Assembly (NCBI GenBank): GCA_019916065.1
Contig: CM034240.1
Location: forward strand, 42,047,180 to 42,111,179
DNA from: Vitellaria paradoxa
Lineage: Eukaryota > Streptophyta > Magnoliopsida > Ericales > Sapotaceae
Length of the DNA: 64,000 bases
Direction: 5' to 3'
Part shown: positions 46,544-60,946 of the stretch, in pieces
How the letters are laid out: every line of letters begins with the position of its first letter
Position numbering within the stretch: the stretch's first letter is position 1
Notes under the pieces: generated by a model
What the model was told of the DNA's origin: nothing
Database searches by the model: none
Seen by the model: the letters and a program-made list of their open reading frames with translations, nothing else
Translations under genes and position numbers: made by a program

Positions 46544-46552
46544 GAGATTTTA

Positions 46553-47099
46553 ACCTTTTTTTTTTCTTTTTCCCCCGAGAGGTTAGCTAAGTTGGCTAAG
46601 TTACACCTTAGGTTGACCACATCCATGGTAAACTTATCCATCTTTCAATTTCAGACAAATACATGCCAACTGGAATATGATATGAGTGAGTAAAGGCACA
46701 CAAGTTTTGATAAATTATAAAAATAAGTTTATTTCCTTTCAATTGTGTGGATGCCAAAATATTTATTATGCTTGTACCTTGATCATTTTATAAAAACTCT
46801 ATTTCTGGGTCCTTATTTTTAATTTTCCTTTTTCTGTTTTTTCGAAAAGGATCTATTTTGCATTTCATACAAAGCCAAATGTATAAACTTTAAATTTAAA
46901 CACTCTCAACAGTTAGCTTTTTTTTCTTTTTTTGAGCAAAGGAAAACCTACAATTTAACTTTACCTCCCAAAAGCTGAAAAAGCATGTGAGGGATATATT
47001 ATAACACACGCACTCTATTTGTCTTGATGTGGGACCCTCAGTAATTAGCTATCTCCTTCAGTTTCACGTAACAAGTTGGGACATAAATAACTTGGGAAG
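46553..47099. other. gene-free interval
   Basis: AT-rich, T-tracts near 46556-46571 and 46918-46934. No gene. Confidence 0.4.
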
Positions 47100-47226
47100 T
47101 GTTTAGTTGGTCAAAATCAATTAAAACTTATTAATTTTTTTTAATTAAATTCTAACACGTATCACTTTTACAACAAATTTTTATACTTTTATTGTATTTT
47201 TAACTAAATTTTTGCCAACCAAACAT
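47100..47226 (+). repeat. MITE family G copy
   Basis: Ends GTGTTTAGTTGGTC and CCAACCAAACATTAG; the interior TTAATTAAATTCTAACACGT recurs in the copies at 50172, 52391 and 54569. Confidence 0.6.
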
Positions 47227-47495
47227 TAGAGATGTGTAAGCACAAATGGCACGCAACCCTTGATGAATGAAAGAATACCAACGAGTGCGCAATGATACAA
47301 TCAAGAAGTCCTACAATTCTAACGTTCAACAAAATCAAAACGGCCTCGATGAGTTATGCAGCTAGCTCTAGTATCGCAAATAAGAACTTCTGAAACTTTG
47401 TTTTGATTGAAGTGAATTTGGGATAACTGTCTGATGAGGGTTTTTTCTAGCCCTGGTGTTTATGTTGTTTATTCTTTCCCTTTCTTTCTTCGCAG

Positions 47496-47705
47496 GTGGG
47501 GGAAAAATGCTCTTGCAATTGTGGGGAGGGTCATGCCAGCCAGGTTGGGGGCGCGCGTCAAGAGGATTGGTATCAATATGCCCCTCTGGAAGCAATTAAG
47601 CAAGCAATCAAAGCCTCTTTTGCCCTGAGAACTAAACGACTGTTTTACTTGGACGATGAAGATGGCAATATGGCACAGCTCAATATAGGCGCATGCATAG
47701 ATTGA
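47496..47705 (+). pseudogene. exon fragment resembling the C-terminal domain of trihelix GT-1-type factors
   Basis: A pyrimidine tract and CGCAG at 47491-47495 look like a 3' splice site. The frame after it reads through an EAIKQAIKASFALRTKRLFYLDDED segment to TGA at 47703-47705. That segment resembles the [25 protein letters not shown] region of GT-1/GT-4 trihelix transcription factors (recalled, not aligned). The rest of the gene, including the trihelix DNA-binding domain, is absent, and the sequence after the motif diverges. It is most likely a transposed or relic exon. Confidence 0.4.
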
Positions 47706-48336
47706 TTTGGTTTAATTTGGATTCATGCTTAATTTGAAATCAAACTGATCTTTTTCAATTTCTAAAATTTAGACTTAAAATTGAACCGATTTTAAATTAA
47801 AACCGAACTAAAAATATCAGATTAATTCACTTCAATTCGGTCCATTTTAGGTTAGTCATGTTTATTATAAATTTGTCCCTTAAAAAAAAAAAAAAAAGCA
47901 AATGGAGCAAATAAGTTCTATGATAAAAAAAAAAGTAACAAGATAAATCACTTTAAAAAAAATTAACTAAAATTTAGTACAATTCATAATAAAATATAAT
48001 CTCATAATATTACTAATATTATTTACTTTTATAATATTATATATTATATTTTTCAGGTTAGTTCGATTTAGGTTATTTTGAATTCGGGTTCAAGTTGAGA
48101 GATACTTAACCCGATAACTGAATCGAAAATATTGATCTGTTAATTTTTTTAATTCAGAACTAAGCTAAAAATAAGATAGACTTGAACCAACCCAAACTAA
48201 AGTAATCGGATTAGTTCGAATTTTGAATTATTTGATTTTTTTGTGCACCCTTGGTGCAACCTAAATGTTGACAGAGACATTTCATTCAAGAATTACACTC
48301 TTCACGGGCCACACGCAAGGTGATATTATAAGTATT
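47706..48336. other. gene-free interval
   Basis: Contains several diverged words of a TTGAATCGGTT/AACCGAACT type (47760-48240) like an old inverted-repeat element. No gene. Confidence 0.4.
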
Positions 48337-48600
48337 GTGTTTGGAAATCCAAATTTTAACAAATTTTAATATTTTTTTAACAAAATTTACTAATTGTAAT
48401 TTTTAATACATTTAGTGAAACAAGTACCGATTTTTAGTAATTTTTTTACAATTTTTAGGTGTTTGATAAAATTTTTAGTAATTTTTTATAATTTTTTAAT
48501 TGAGTAAATTATTATAACTGAATAAAAAAATGACAAATTAATATTTCATCAAAAGAGATAACTTTTAATAATTTAAAATTGAGTCGCCAAATAGTGAAAT
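48337..48600 (+). repeat. MITE family A, diverged copy
   Basis: Starts TGTGTTTGGAAATCC and carries TTTTTAGTAATTTTT and GGTGTTTGATAAAATTTTTAGT in the same order as family A copies. Right end near GTCGCCAAATAG. Confidence 0.55.
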
Positions 48601-48841
48601 CATTTTGCAATGAAAAGGGTTTCCGTGGCTACGTGAGCTTCTTTGATTGGATTGGCCTAAAAGATTTGGTCTGTCACAAAATTATTGATTCGACAGATGA
48701 TATTCGTTGTAGGGAATTGCACCATGCGATAATGTGCAGAAAAAACGATAATGTGCAGAAAAAAACTGAAATTCATGGAGTTTCCAAATGGTGCGAAACT
48801 TGGCAGCGGAAGAAGCTTTTGGTAAAGCATCCAAAAATGGG
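48595..48841 (+). other. coding-like tract between two MITEs, unidentified
   Basis: Open frame with coding-like composition (GFRGYVSFFDWIGLKDLVCHK, RCRELHHAIMCRK, KWCETWQRKKLLVKHP) running into the family F MITE at 48842, where it ends at TAA (48903-48905). A 19-bp unit CGATAATGTGCAGAAAAAA is duplicated at about 48728-48766. No start context or family is recognised. It could be a captured or decayed exon. Confidence 0.3.
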
Positions 48842-48947
48842 AAGGGGTAGATCCGGTGCATCGAATCGTTTAGTACATCACAGATTATTGGATCAAAAAA
48901 ATTAAAATTTTTAATTTAATTTAACGGTCTATGATACACCAGACCTA
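48842..48947. repeat. MITE family F copy
   Basis: Left GGGGTAGATCCGGTGCATC, right GATACACCAGACCTACCC. Imperfect TIRs, as in 46415-46543. Confidence 0.7.
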
Positions 48948-49034
48948 CCCGAACCCCCATTTTTAAGGCTGCAATCAGTTGGTTTGTGTGACCTAGTTTT
49001 CCCCTGAAGTGTCTCTCTCTATGGAACCAGGCTG

Positions 49035-49160
49035 ATCGAAATCAGTGGAATGTCAAGTTGTAGTTTTTTCATGTTTATATATGGTCTAAGTTATCTTTGG
49101 AAGTTTCCTTTAAATGAAAAATCAGTGGACTGTTGTGTGTAGTTTTTTTATGTTTAGCCA
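49035..49160. repeat. 80-bp direct repeat
   Basis: AATCAGTGGA-TGT...GTAGTTTTTT-ATGTTTA occurs twice, starting near 49039 and 49119. Confidence 0.6.
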
Positions 49161-49453
49161 ATTTAACTTTTCTTTATATTCATTTAAAGATTTTAATATT
49201 ATTATTATTATTTGAAGATTTCATTTGTTGAGGAGAAGTAATATTACTTTTAAGAAGAGAAAATTAAAACGATAAATATTTCTTTCATAATTTAATGATT
49301 CAATTAACACTTCTAAAAGTACCGGAAGTCTAATAAAGATATCTCTAGTTACTAAACAAAATATAATTATTATCAAGTTTTATTATTTGTAGAATTTATT
49401 AAATTATATGTTATATTTACTGATGTTCTTCGGGGTAATGGATGATGTACTTT

Positions 49454-49602
49454 GGGGGCGTTTAGAGTGAAATAAAGTGAGATAATTTAAGATAATTTGT
49501 GGGTTCGTATTCGTGTAGTGAGATAAAAAATGAATAACTTTTAAATATTTTTAAGAATTTTTAGAATTTTTTAATATTTTTCAATGTGTCAAAATGTACC
49601 CT
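49454..49602 (+). repeat. MITE family D copy
   Basis: Starts GGGGGCGTTTAGAGTG, core TTCGTATTCGTGTAGTGAG, ends CAAAATGTACCC. Confidence 0.65.
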
Positions 49603-49792
49603 TTATTTCACAAATACTTGGATTTGATTCTTATAAACTTGTTTTATATAAAAAAAATTAAACTAATTTTAATTTTTTTGATAAAATCAAAATACCCTAA
49701 TTTTAAATTAATTTAATTTTCTTAATAAAACTAAAATACCAAAATTATTGTGATAAATCAAGGTTGCAGTCGTTGCCTGGCTCCGCAATTGC

Positions 49793-49816
<24 letters not shown>
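49793..49816. repeat. (AT)n microsatellite
   Basis: Pure alternating AT run. Confidence 0.85.
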
Positions 49817-49823
<7 letters not shown>

Positions 49824-50171
49824 CACATATTAGACTACACATATATACATATTAGACTTGTCGTATTCCAATGCAGATAGATTCTCCCCCTCTCACCCCG
49901 CAGATTAATTAATTTAATTTATTTATTTATTATTATTTTGTGGTACATTTGAGGCTTTGTGAAGGGCAAAAAGTACGTGAAAAAATTCAATGAAAAACAA
50001 ACACCGTGGCTGCTGTTGGCTGAGGGATTGTTTAGTTGGTAAAGGTTCACATGTCCCAACCTTACTTTTGTCCAGAGAGAGATGCTCATGTGCCAGACAG
50101 ATAAAAGTGATGGGTGGGTGAAAGTGATATCAAAATTTTTGTAACCCGGTCATCTGCTTCTTGTGAGATTA
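49817..50171. other. gene-free interval
   Basis: Non-coding, no feature recognised. Confidence 0.4.
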
Positions 50172-50295
50172 GGGTGCTTGGTTTATCAAAAATTATCAAT
50201 AATTTTTTTAATTTTTACTAATTTTTTTAATTTATTTAATTAAATTTTGTTGTGTGTCACTTTTACATTATTTTTTTTTGTCATCCAAACACAAT
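50172..50295 (+). repeat. MITE family G copy
   Basis: Starts GGGTGCTTGGTTTATC, ends TCATCCAAACACAATAG; interior TTAATTAAATTTTGTTG. Confidence 0.55.
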
Positions 50296-51187
50296 AGATT
50301 AATGTCTATACTTAATATTAATTATTCAAATTGAACAAATATCATTTAGTAAGTGTTTATATGAATATTTAAGAAAATATTAAAATAAGTAAATAAATGT
50401 ATCAAAATAATTAACCTTTAAGCAAAAAAAAAAAAAAAAAGAAAAGAAAAAAATTTATCTAACAAATCATAATTATTATAATTCTGAAAACTTAATTTGA
50501 TTTTTTATAATAAGAAATATTTTTAAAAAATATATAAAATTAATTTTTTTATCACTTGCCATAAATGAATATTTTTAAAAATTAAGGTGGAAATTGCTTA
50601 CTTGTCCAAAGATCTAGAAAGGTAAGACTAATTTTAGTAAATTGTCTTTTAAATATTTTGTTTAGAAATATATTTTTATTATAAAATGAACGTATTTGTG
50701 GCATTATAATTATGTCATGATTAAATTTTTGTATAAAGGTATTTAAATTATTAGAATTATAAAAAATATATAATGAAAAAAGTGGAATAATTGTGTAATT
50801 TCAATTAATAAAAAAGTAAAATGAAATATAAGAGAAACTTAGTACAACTCAAATCTTTTTATATAGTTTTATAGTTATTGAGCAGCTTAAATCAATTAGT
50901 GGAGTGCATCTGTGTAATTTATTTTTATTATAATTTTTTAATTATATGGCATTACTTTAAATAATTTATTTTAACAAAATAAATATCAATTACAAATTTG
51001 GGAGGAGTAGTGCTAAAACTCGGGCATGAGTCGGAGAACGTGAGGGTCCTACAGGTGGGCCAGCCCATTTGTATTTACAAGGTATATATGTTAGACAAAA
51101 TTTATTTTAAATTTAAAATTTTCCGAATACTATAAATTATTTATAAAATTATTGAGTCCAGATTAAATTAAAATACTAATTTAGGTA
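50296..51187. other. gene-free AT-rich interval
   Basis: No gene; a short GC-richer stretch at 51003-51068 has no coding or RNA features that I recognise. Confidence 0.4.
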
Positions 51188-51752
51188 GAGTTTGGAGTGA
51201 TAAAAACAAAGAAAAAAAAACGTGATTTAGGGTAGAAAAAAAGGCGTTTGGTGTTTTTTTCTAAACAATAGTTTTTAGAAATAAACAGTGCCAAAATTGT
51301 TATAACTATTTCTCAAATCCGTTCTAATGGATTCGAAAAATGCCGCTCAATGTTCTGCACAGTAGGTATTTCTTCTCTTTTTTACACTAAACTATTAGAA
51401 CGATTTTTCAAATCCATTCTAACGGATCAAAAAGTCTCTACACTTCTCACGGCGTCAAAACCGTTAGAACGGTTTTTCAAATTTGTTTTAAGGAATTCAA
51501 AAAAATTCGTATAAAATAGTGACAACGGTACTCATTTGAAATCTTTCAATTTGAAGAATATAATTATCAAAAAAAAAAAAAAATCGCACTTGATTAACCT
51601 CTTTCTAATTTTTTCTTTTTTAACAAAATATTAAATTTTTTTGAAATTAGTGAAAGTAAGAAAATGTAAATATATAATAGAGAGTTTTAGTAATTTATAG
51701 AGATTGTTGGAGATTTATTGTGTTTTTTTTCATTGCACTCCAAACGGTGCTT
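51188..51752 (+). repeat. MITE family E, best-preserved copy
   Basis: About 565 bp. Left GGTAGAGTTTGGAGTGATAA, right TTGCACTCCAAACGGTGCT; TTA occurs directly on both sides. A 3-bp TTA duplication and GTTTGG-type ends suggest a Tourist-like (PIF/Harbinger) MITE. The interior has repeated CCGTTCTAA/TTAGAACGG words. Confidence 0.7.
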
Positions 51753-51809
51753 TAATAATTTCTAAAGTACAATCACGACTATCTCATTTATATCATTATT
51801 TAGATTCCA

Positions 51810-51962
51810 TTAGAAATGACAAAAAAATACTAAAAAACAGTAGAACGTATTAAAAAATTTAAGAATTATTTATTTTTCATCTCGTTGTAGGAATTACAAA
51901 CTCATAAGTAATTTTATTTTATCTGATTTTATATAATTTTTTATCACTTTAAACACATTCTT
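51810..51962 (-). repeat. MITE family D copy
   Basis: Minus orientation; ends ATCACTTTAAACACATTC; interior TTTTATTTTATCTGATTTTA. Far end approximate. Confidence 0.5.
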
Positions 51963-52390
51963 AATTTAGATAAATGTTTAAAAAATTAACAAAATCAACA
52001 TCTGACTTCCGCAAAAATTCAACTCTTTTTTTTTAATGCAATAGGAAACTTGGAATTGCATTTGAGTTGACCTCTGTGAGGAATCAAATCAAGAAATTGG
52101 TACTTCTTCGTTGGTTCAGACTTGACTTACAACTTTGAAGTTTCAAATTGTATTAATATTTCAAATGGAGATGAGTTTAAATATAGTGATTATCAATATC
52201 AAGCAGCTTGAATTTATATATACGTGCTTAGTGCATAGCCACAAAAATAGACGAATTAATAGGAAAAAAATGAGCAATTATTAAGTTCTTTATATTATTA
52301 AAATTACCAATTAAAAAGGGTTATAAGATATGCAAGTTTTTAAAAAAGAAATTGGGCAACAATATCCTAGTAAAAATAACACAATTTTGA

Positions 52391-52537
52391 TCCCGTTTGG
52401 TTTATTAAAATCAATCAAAACCCACAATTTTTTTTAATTTTATCCGATCAAATTTTGTCACATATTACTTATATATCAACTTTAAATTTGTACTTTTTTT
52501 ATTTTTTTTTTATCTTTTTACTATTCAAACACCACCT
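52391..52537 (+). repeat. MITE family G copy
   Basis: Starts TCCCGTTTGGTTTATT, ends CTATTCAAACACCACC. Confidence 0.55.
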
Positions 52538-52582
52538 TTATTCATCGCTCTATAAAAATTTACAATCTCATGGTTTTTGTGG

Positions 52583-52932
52583 CCTTGTCTGAAGGAACAA
52601 AAAAATATTAAATTTTAATATTTTAAAAATTTGATAAAATAGCAAAAGTTATCAATTTTGTTAAGTTGACAGATTACTAAAATATCAATTTTTGCTAAGT
52701 TAGTGGAGGTGTAATTGTTATTTCATTTTAATCCAACTCAAAAGTTATCAAAATGTTTATCAAATATTTAAAAGTTACTAAAAAATTATATTTATTTCAC
52801 CAAACAACTAAAAGTTATCAAAAGTTAATAAAAATTTTTATTTATTTTATTAAACACATAAAATTTTCACCCACCGAATTCTGTTAAAAAATTATCAAAA
52901 ATTATTAAAAATTTAACTTTCAAACAGGACTT
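52583..52932 (-). repeat. MITE family A copy, minus orientation
   Basis: Interior of AAAAGTTATCAAAAGTTA words; the right end CTTTCAAACAGGACTT mirrors the left end GGTCCTGTTTGACAG of the copy at 56494. Confidence 0.6.
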
Positions 52933-54210
52933 ATATTAATATAGTGCTGGCGAAAAAGCATACGCTACGTTGTGGTAACACACCATTCTTCATAAATTTT
53001 TTTTTTCATATTTATTTTTTTAATTATTGCTTCATTTATACAAATTATGTTCTTATTTTTGTTTTTGCGTTCTTTTGATTTAAACTCAAATTAAGAAATT
53101 TCAGGAACAAAAGTTGGAAGACGTAATTTTAGGGAGAGAAGTTATATTCCTTTTGAAAAAATTTTTATTTTAGAATTGATTTGATTTGGTAAATTAAAGT
53201 TTCTGTTTGAAACACCTTTTAAATTTAAGAATTGAATTGATTTAATTTAAAAAAAATACTAAGTTTAACTACGTTAATAGGAGATATATAAAATAAATTT
53301 GTTTACTTACTTAGATGGTTTAATAAAATAATGAATTCTTATTAAATTTTATTATTTTATATTGAATTTCAAATGATATAAAAAAATTAAAATTTAAATT
53401 ATGCAATTCAATCAAATCGAATTCATAATTTTTTTTAATTTTAAATATAAGAATTTATGAGAATTCTCGTCAAATAAAATTAAATGCCGTCAAACTTACC
53501 ATTCTAAATGGAGTGTTAGAAAAGTGAAGCTTTTCCACTAGAGCCCAATGAAAGAGGGGTGATTTTATTATTATTATTATTATTATTTGTTACCATTGAC
53601 ATGTCAAGGCAGCATGTCAAAATAAAGTTTTATTTGAAAACCTTTTAGAAAAAGGAAAGTTAACTGTAGTTTTAATTTTTTTTTTTGCAAAATAACTAAT
53701 ATTACTCTTTAATATTTTTATAAATTATTAAAATCATAAAAGGCAAATGGGTTAGATTAGTAAAAAAATTAAAAATTTAATTAAAAAAACTAAATTTTCC
53801 TTTATCAAAAACACACACAGAGAAAAAAAAAGGTTAACTCTTTAGTTATTAATTATAAAAAAAATACTTTTTTTCGCAAATTAAGACTAAAATTTATTTC
53901 AAGAAATTAGAGATCAAGTATGTATTACAAACTAAACTATTAATTATATATAACAAACTAAATTACTCGAAATCATCAATTCATGTTAAAAAAATTTTCG
54001 GCATCAATTTGTTATTATTAAATTAAATTAAATTTGGATATCATTTAATTTTTTTGAACTACATTTAGCAAAACCTTTTAAGAGTAAAATTAATTTCAGT
54101 TCATTTAAAATTAATTGGAAAAAACTTGCAATGATTTAAAAATTTGATGAAATTAATTACAAGAATTCATTCGAGGGTAGCTGAATCAATCCATAGTAAT
54201 TTTGACTAAA
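52933..54210. other. gene-free AT-rich interval
   Basis: No gene. Contains a (TTA)n run at 53567-53588. Confidence 0.4.
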
Positions 54211-54343
54211 GGAGTGTTTGGACGGCTAACTGTTACCCAAAAAAAAAACAGTAGTATATAAATAAGATGTGGTAAAATTTTATTGAAAAAAATTAAAAAT
54301 AATTGATAAAAATTAATTTTTTTTTGTGTTTTTTGAGCAATCA
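54211..54343. repeat. MITE-like copy related to family G
   Basis: Starts GGAGTGTTTGGACGGC; right end approximate. Confidence 0.4.
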
Positions 54344-54568
54344 TATATCCCTCAATTGTATTTAAATTTATAATTATGTATATTTGTTTCTATATTAAAT
54401 CATTTTAAAGTTTAATGAATGCATTAAATATTTAATTTATGTTAAATTATTTTAATTTTAGATTAATTTATTTATATAATAATTTTTTAATAATTTTTTA
54501 TAGGATCTATTTACATCCTACAAATAATTTCTTATATTTCACTTTATTTTTTTATTAAATAAAATTAA

Positions 54569-54727
54569 GGGCTTGTTTGGCTGACCAAAAAATACCAAAA
54601 ATTACCAAATTTTAACTACTTTTTGTACTTTTCTTTAATAAAATTTTAACACATATCATATTTATGTCACATCTTTATATTTTTACTATACTTTTTCCTC
54701 AATTTTTTTTTAACCAAACAATTCTAA
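54569..54727 (+). repeat. MITE family G copy
   Basis: Starts GGGCTTGTTTGGCTGACC, ends TAACCAAACAATTCTAAAC; TTTTAACACATATCA inside. Confidence 0.6.
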
Positions 54728-54817
54728 ACAACTACTCTTGTCATTTTAATAAAATATATTGTATAATTTTAATGAAATAAATATTTTTTTTTACGAGAAT
54801 GGAAGTGATTATATAAT

Positions 54818-54960
54818 TTTATTGAGTGTTTGTATAAAATTGTATAAAATAATATAAAATTATAAAAATAAATGTCTCATAATTTATGCAGTAAATGAAA
54901 ATTTTAAATTTTATTATTTTATAATTTATGTTTGGAGAAATTTGTTTGATTTTTTTTTTT
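54818..54960 (+). repeat. MITE family B, partial copy
   Basis: Matches the interior of the family B copies (TTGTATAAAATAATATAAAATT..., TTAAATTTTATTATTTTATAAT) but its right end is truncated. Confidence 0.6.
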
Positions 54961-55075
54961 TGTTTGAGGCGTAGGCTTAATAAAAAAATACCCAGTGGTC
55001 CACTCTCTTCAATTTAGGACCCGTCTCTCACGCCGCCCGAGGGGCTAGCTAATGCTTTAACAACAGTGACGTGAC

Positions 55076-55187
55076 TGAGTGTGGCCTTTAGCTCAGTGGT
55101 TAAGAGCCTTTCCTGTCCGTTCATGACTCGAGTTCGAGTCTTCTCCCTCCCCTTAAAAAAAAAAAAAATTCACCTTTCAAAAAAAAA
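55076..55187 (+). mobile_element. tRNA-derived SINE with 14-bp target-site duplication
   Basis: Flanked by perfect AACAGTGACGTGAC at 55062-55075 and 55188-55201. It contains an A box TAGCTCAGTGGTTAAGAG and a B box GAGTTCGAGTCTT. The body is short and ends in an interrupted A-tail. The ends do not form a tRNA acceptor stem, so this is a SINE and not a tRNA gene. Confidence 0.9.
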
Positions 55188-55229
55188 AACAGTGACGTGA
55201 CACAGGTCACTCGCTGAATTACTTTTTAG

Positions 55230-55396
55230 ATGTGTTTGGGGTTGTATAAAAATATATAAAATAAAATAAAATTATAAAAATAAATGTTTCGTAATTCGTA
55301 TATTAAGTGAAGAATTTAAATTTTATTATTTTGTAATTCGTATTTATAGAGATTTGTAAAATTTTATTTTATTTTGTATAACTCTAAACGGAGCCT
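55230..55396 (+). repeat. MITE family B, copy
   Basis: About 167 bp; left GTGTTTGGGGTTGTATAAAA, right TTGTATAACTCTAAACGGAG, imperfect inverted ends; core CGTAATTCGTATATTAAGTG. Confidence 0.75.
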
Positions 55397-55512
55397 TTGT
55401 GAAACACTGTTCCACCAGAAAATATTTGAACCGGAGAACTTCATTGCTTCTCGTATTAAATAAAAATACATTTATTTAAATACTATTTAATTTTAAAAAT
55501 ATTATTATATTT

Positions 55513-55652
55513 CGAGTGAGTTTGAAGTAAGATAAAAGTAAGATAAATTGAGAGTTCGTAATACGTGCAATGAAAGAAAAAATTAATGTGATATAAAATT
55601 AATAAAGGTTTATAAAATTTTTTGAAGTTTTTTTGTAAGCCAAACGGGGCCT
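55513..55652 (+). repeat. MITE family C, copy 2
   Basis: Starts CGAGTGAGTTTGAAG; TTGAGAGTTCGTAATACG core; ends GCCAAACGGGGCC. Confidence 0.72.
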
Positions 55653-55755
55653 TCATTCAATATTTAAATAATTATATTTATTACCTCTCACTTCATAAAA
55701 ATTAGATTTACTATCTGATTTTGAAATTTTGCTAACATTTACTCCGTTTTCTTAA

Positions 55756-56085
55756 GGGGACGTTTGGAGGGATAATTTTTAGTAACTTTTAGCATTTTTT
55801 ATTAAAAGTTACTAGTTATAAGTTTTGGTCTGTTTGTTTGAAATAACTAACGATTTTTAGTAATTTTTTATAACTTCTCAATGTTTGATAAAATTTTGAT
55901 AACTTTTAACATTTTTAGCAGCTTTTGATAACTTTTAATAATTTTTATTAATTTTTAATAATTTTTGAATTGAGAAGCTATTGTAGTAGAATAGAAAAAT
56001 GTCAAAAGTTAATAGTTTACTAAGCACTCACAAATCAAAAGTTGGTAATTATTTTAATAAAAATTTTGCTACCAAATATCGTCTA
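55756..56085 (+). repeat. MITE family A copy
   Basis: Left GGGGACGTTTGGAGGGATAA, right CTACCAAATATCGTC; same interior order as 44512-44829. Confidence 0.7.
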
Positions 56086-56493
56086 CATTAACAGTTAATA
56101 GTTAACAAAAAAGGGGTCAAAATAATCAAATTTTAAGTATTTTCTTATTTCATTTTTTCCTCTCATATTTTTGTCATTTTTTTATTTTTACTCATTTATT
56201 CATTTTTAAAAGTTTTTGTTAAAAAAATTAACAAAATATGTGAAAGATGAAGTGGTAAAATATAAAAGGTACATAAAATTTTTGATAATTTTAATATTTG
56301 TTTTAACTTAAGGGATCAATATTATAACGTTTCAAAAATATTAAAAATAATTATAATTTTTATATGCTTAGTGAGGTAATTATAGTTATTTAAATATTGA
56401 GGGGTAAATATAGGGGACGTTTGGAATTTTTAAAAAATTACAAAATCAAAAATTAATGTTGATATAATATAAAAATAATAGGTGGTGAAATTT
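56086..56493. other. gene-free AT-rich interval
   Basis: No gene. A GGGGACGTTTGGAATTT motif near 56413 may be a further MITE end. Confidence 0.4.
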
Positions 56494-57022
56494 GGGTCCT
56501 GTTTGACAGCACGTAAAAGTGTAAAAATTTATCAAAAGTTACAAGTTGAGCATTTGGTAAAAACTCAACTTTTGTCACTTTTTTGTTCTACTATAATGGG
56601 TGTGTTTAGAGTTGTATAAAAGTGTATAAAATAAAATAAAATTATAAAAATAAATATCTCGTAATTCGTGTAGTGAGTGAAAATTATAAATTTTGTTGTC
56701 TTGTAATTTGTGTTTGTAGAGATTTGTAGGATTTTATTTTATTTTGTAGGGCTCCAAACGGAGCCAATAATTTATTCCACTCAAAGTTTCACCTAAAATA
56801 CAAAAAGTTATTTAAATTTATTAAAAATTTTACCAAACATTCAAAAGTTATTAAAAATTATTAAATATTACCAAAAATTTTACCAAATACACAAAAAATT
56901 ACATTTTTTTGTTAAAAATTGTAACTTATTTCACCAAATATATTAAAAGTTACAACTAATAACTTTAGACTAAAATTTACTAAAAAAAATGTTAAAACTT
57001 GTGCTACCAAATGGCCCGTTGA
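56494..57022 (-). repeat. MITE family A copy split by a family B copy
   Basis: Left GGTCCTGTTTGACAGCACG, right TTGTGCTACCAAATGGCCCG. Removing 56599-56765 restores continuous family A-like sequence of AAAAGTTAT words. The right end lies about 140 bp from the GAPDH TATA box. Confidence 0.7.
56599..56765 (+). repeat. MITE family B, nested copy
   Basis: About 167 bp; left GGTGTGTTTAGAGTTGTA, right GGGCTCCAAACGGAGCC; same length and core (CGTAATTCGTGTAGTGAG) as 55230-55396. Confidence 0.75.
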
Positions 57023-57159
57023 ACAAAGGAATTTAAAATTTGAAATTTTTAGAAAAAATTTCGGAATGCAAACCGCCTCCCATAATTAAGCAATTTTCTT
57101 ATTATTCAAACCAAATGAGATCACGGTATCTTCTGGAATATTCCTCGCACATAACATAC

Positions 57160-57168
57160 TATATAATA
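57160..57168 (+). promoter_or_regulatory. TATA box of the GAPDH gene
   Basis: TATATAATA about 90 bp upstream of the start codon; transcription would start near 57190 in a CT-rich leader. Confidence 0.65.
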
Positions 57169-57176
57169 AACCCTAA
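57168..57176 (+). promoter_or_regulatory. telo-box
   Basis: AAACCCTAA immediately after the TATA box, followed by another AACCCT. Telo-boxes occur in promoters and leaders of many highly expressed plant housekeeping genes. Confidence 0.5.
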
Positions 57177-57252
57177 AACCCTCGCTTTCTCCGTTCTCTC
57201 CACTAACTCTCTCTCAACGTCTCATTTCTCTCTCTACTCTATCTCTAAAATC

Positions 57253-60946
<3,694 letters not shown>

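Noticed and set aside
55083..55152. Functional tRNA gene
   Set aside because: A and B boxes are present, but the ends do not pair; A-tail and target-site duplications make it a SINE.
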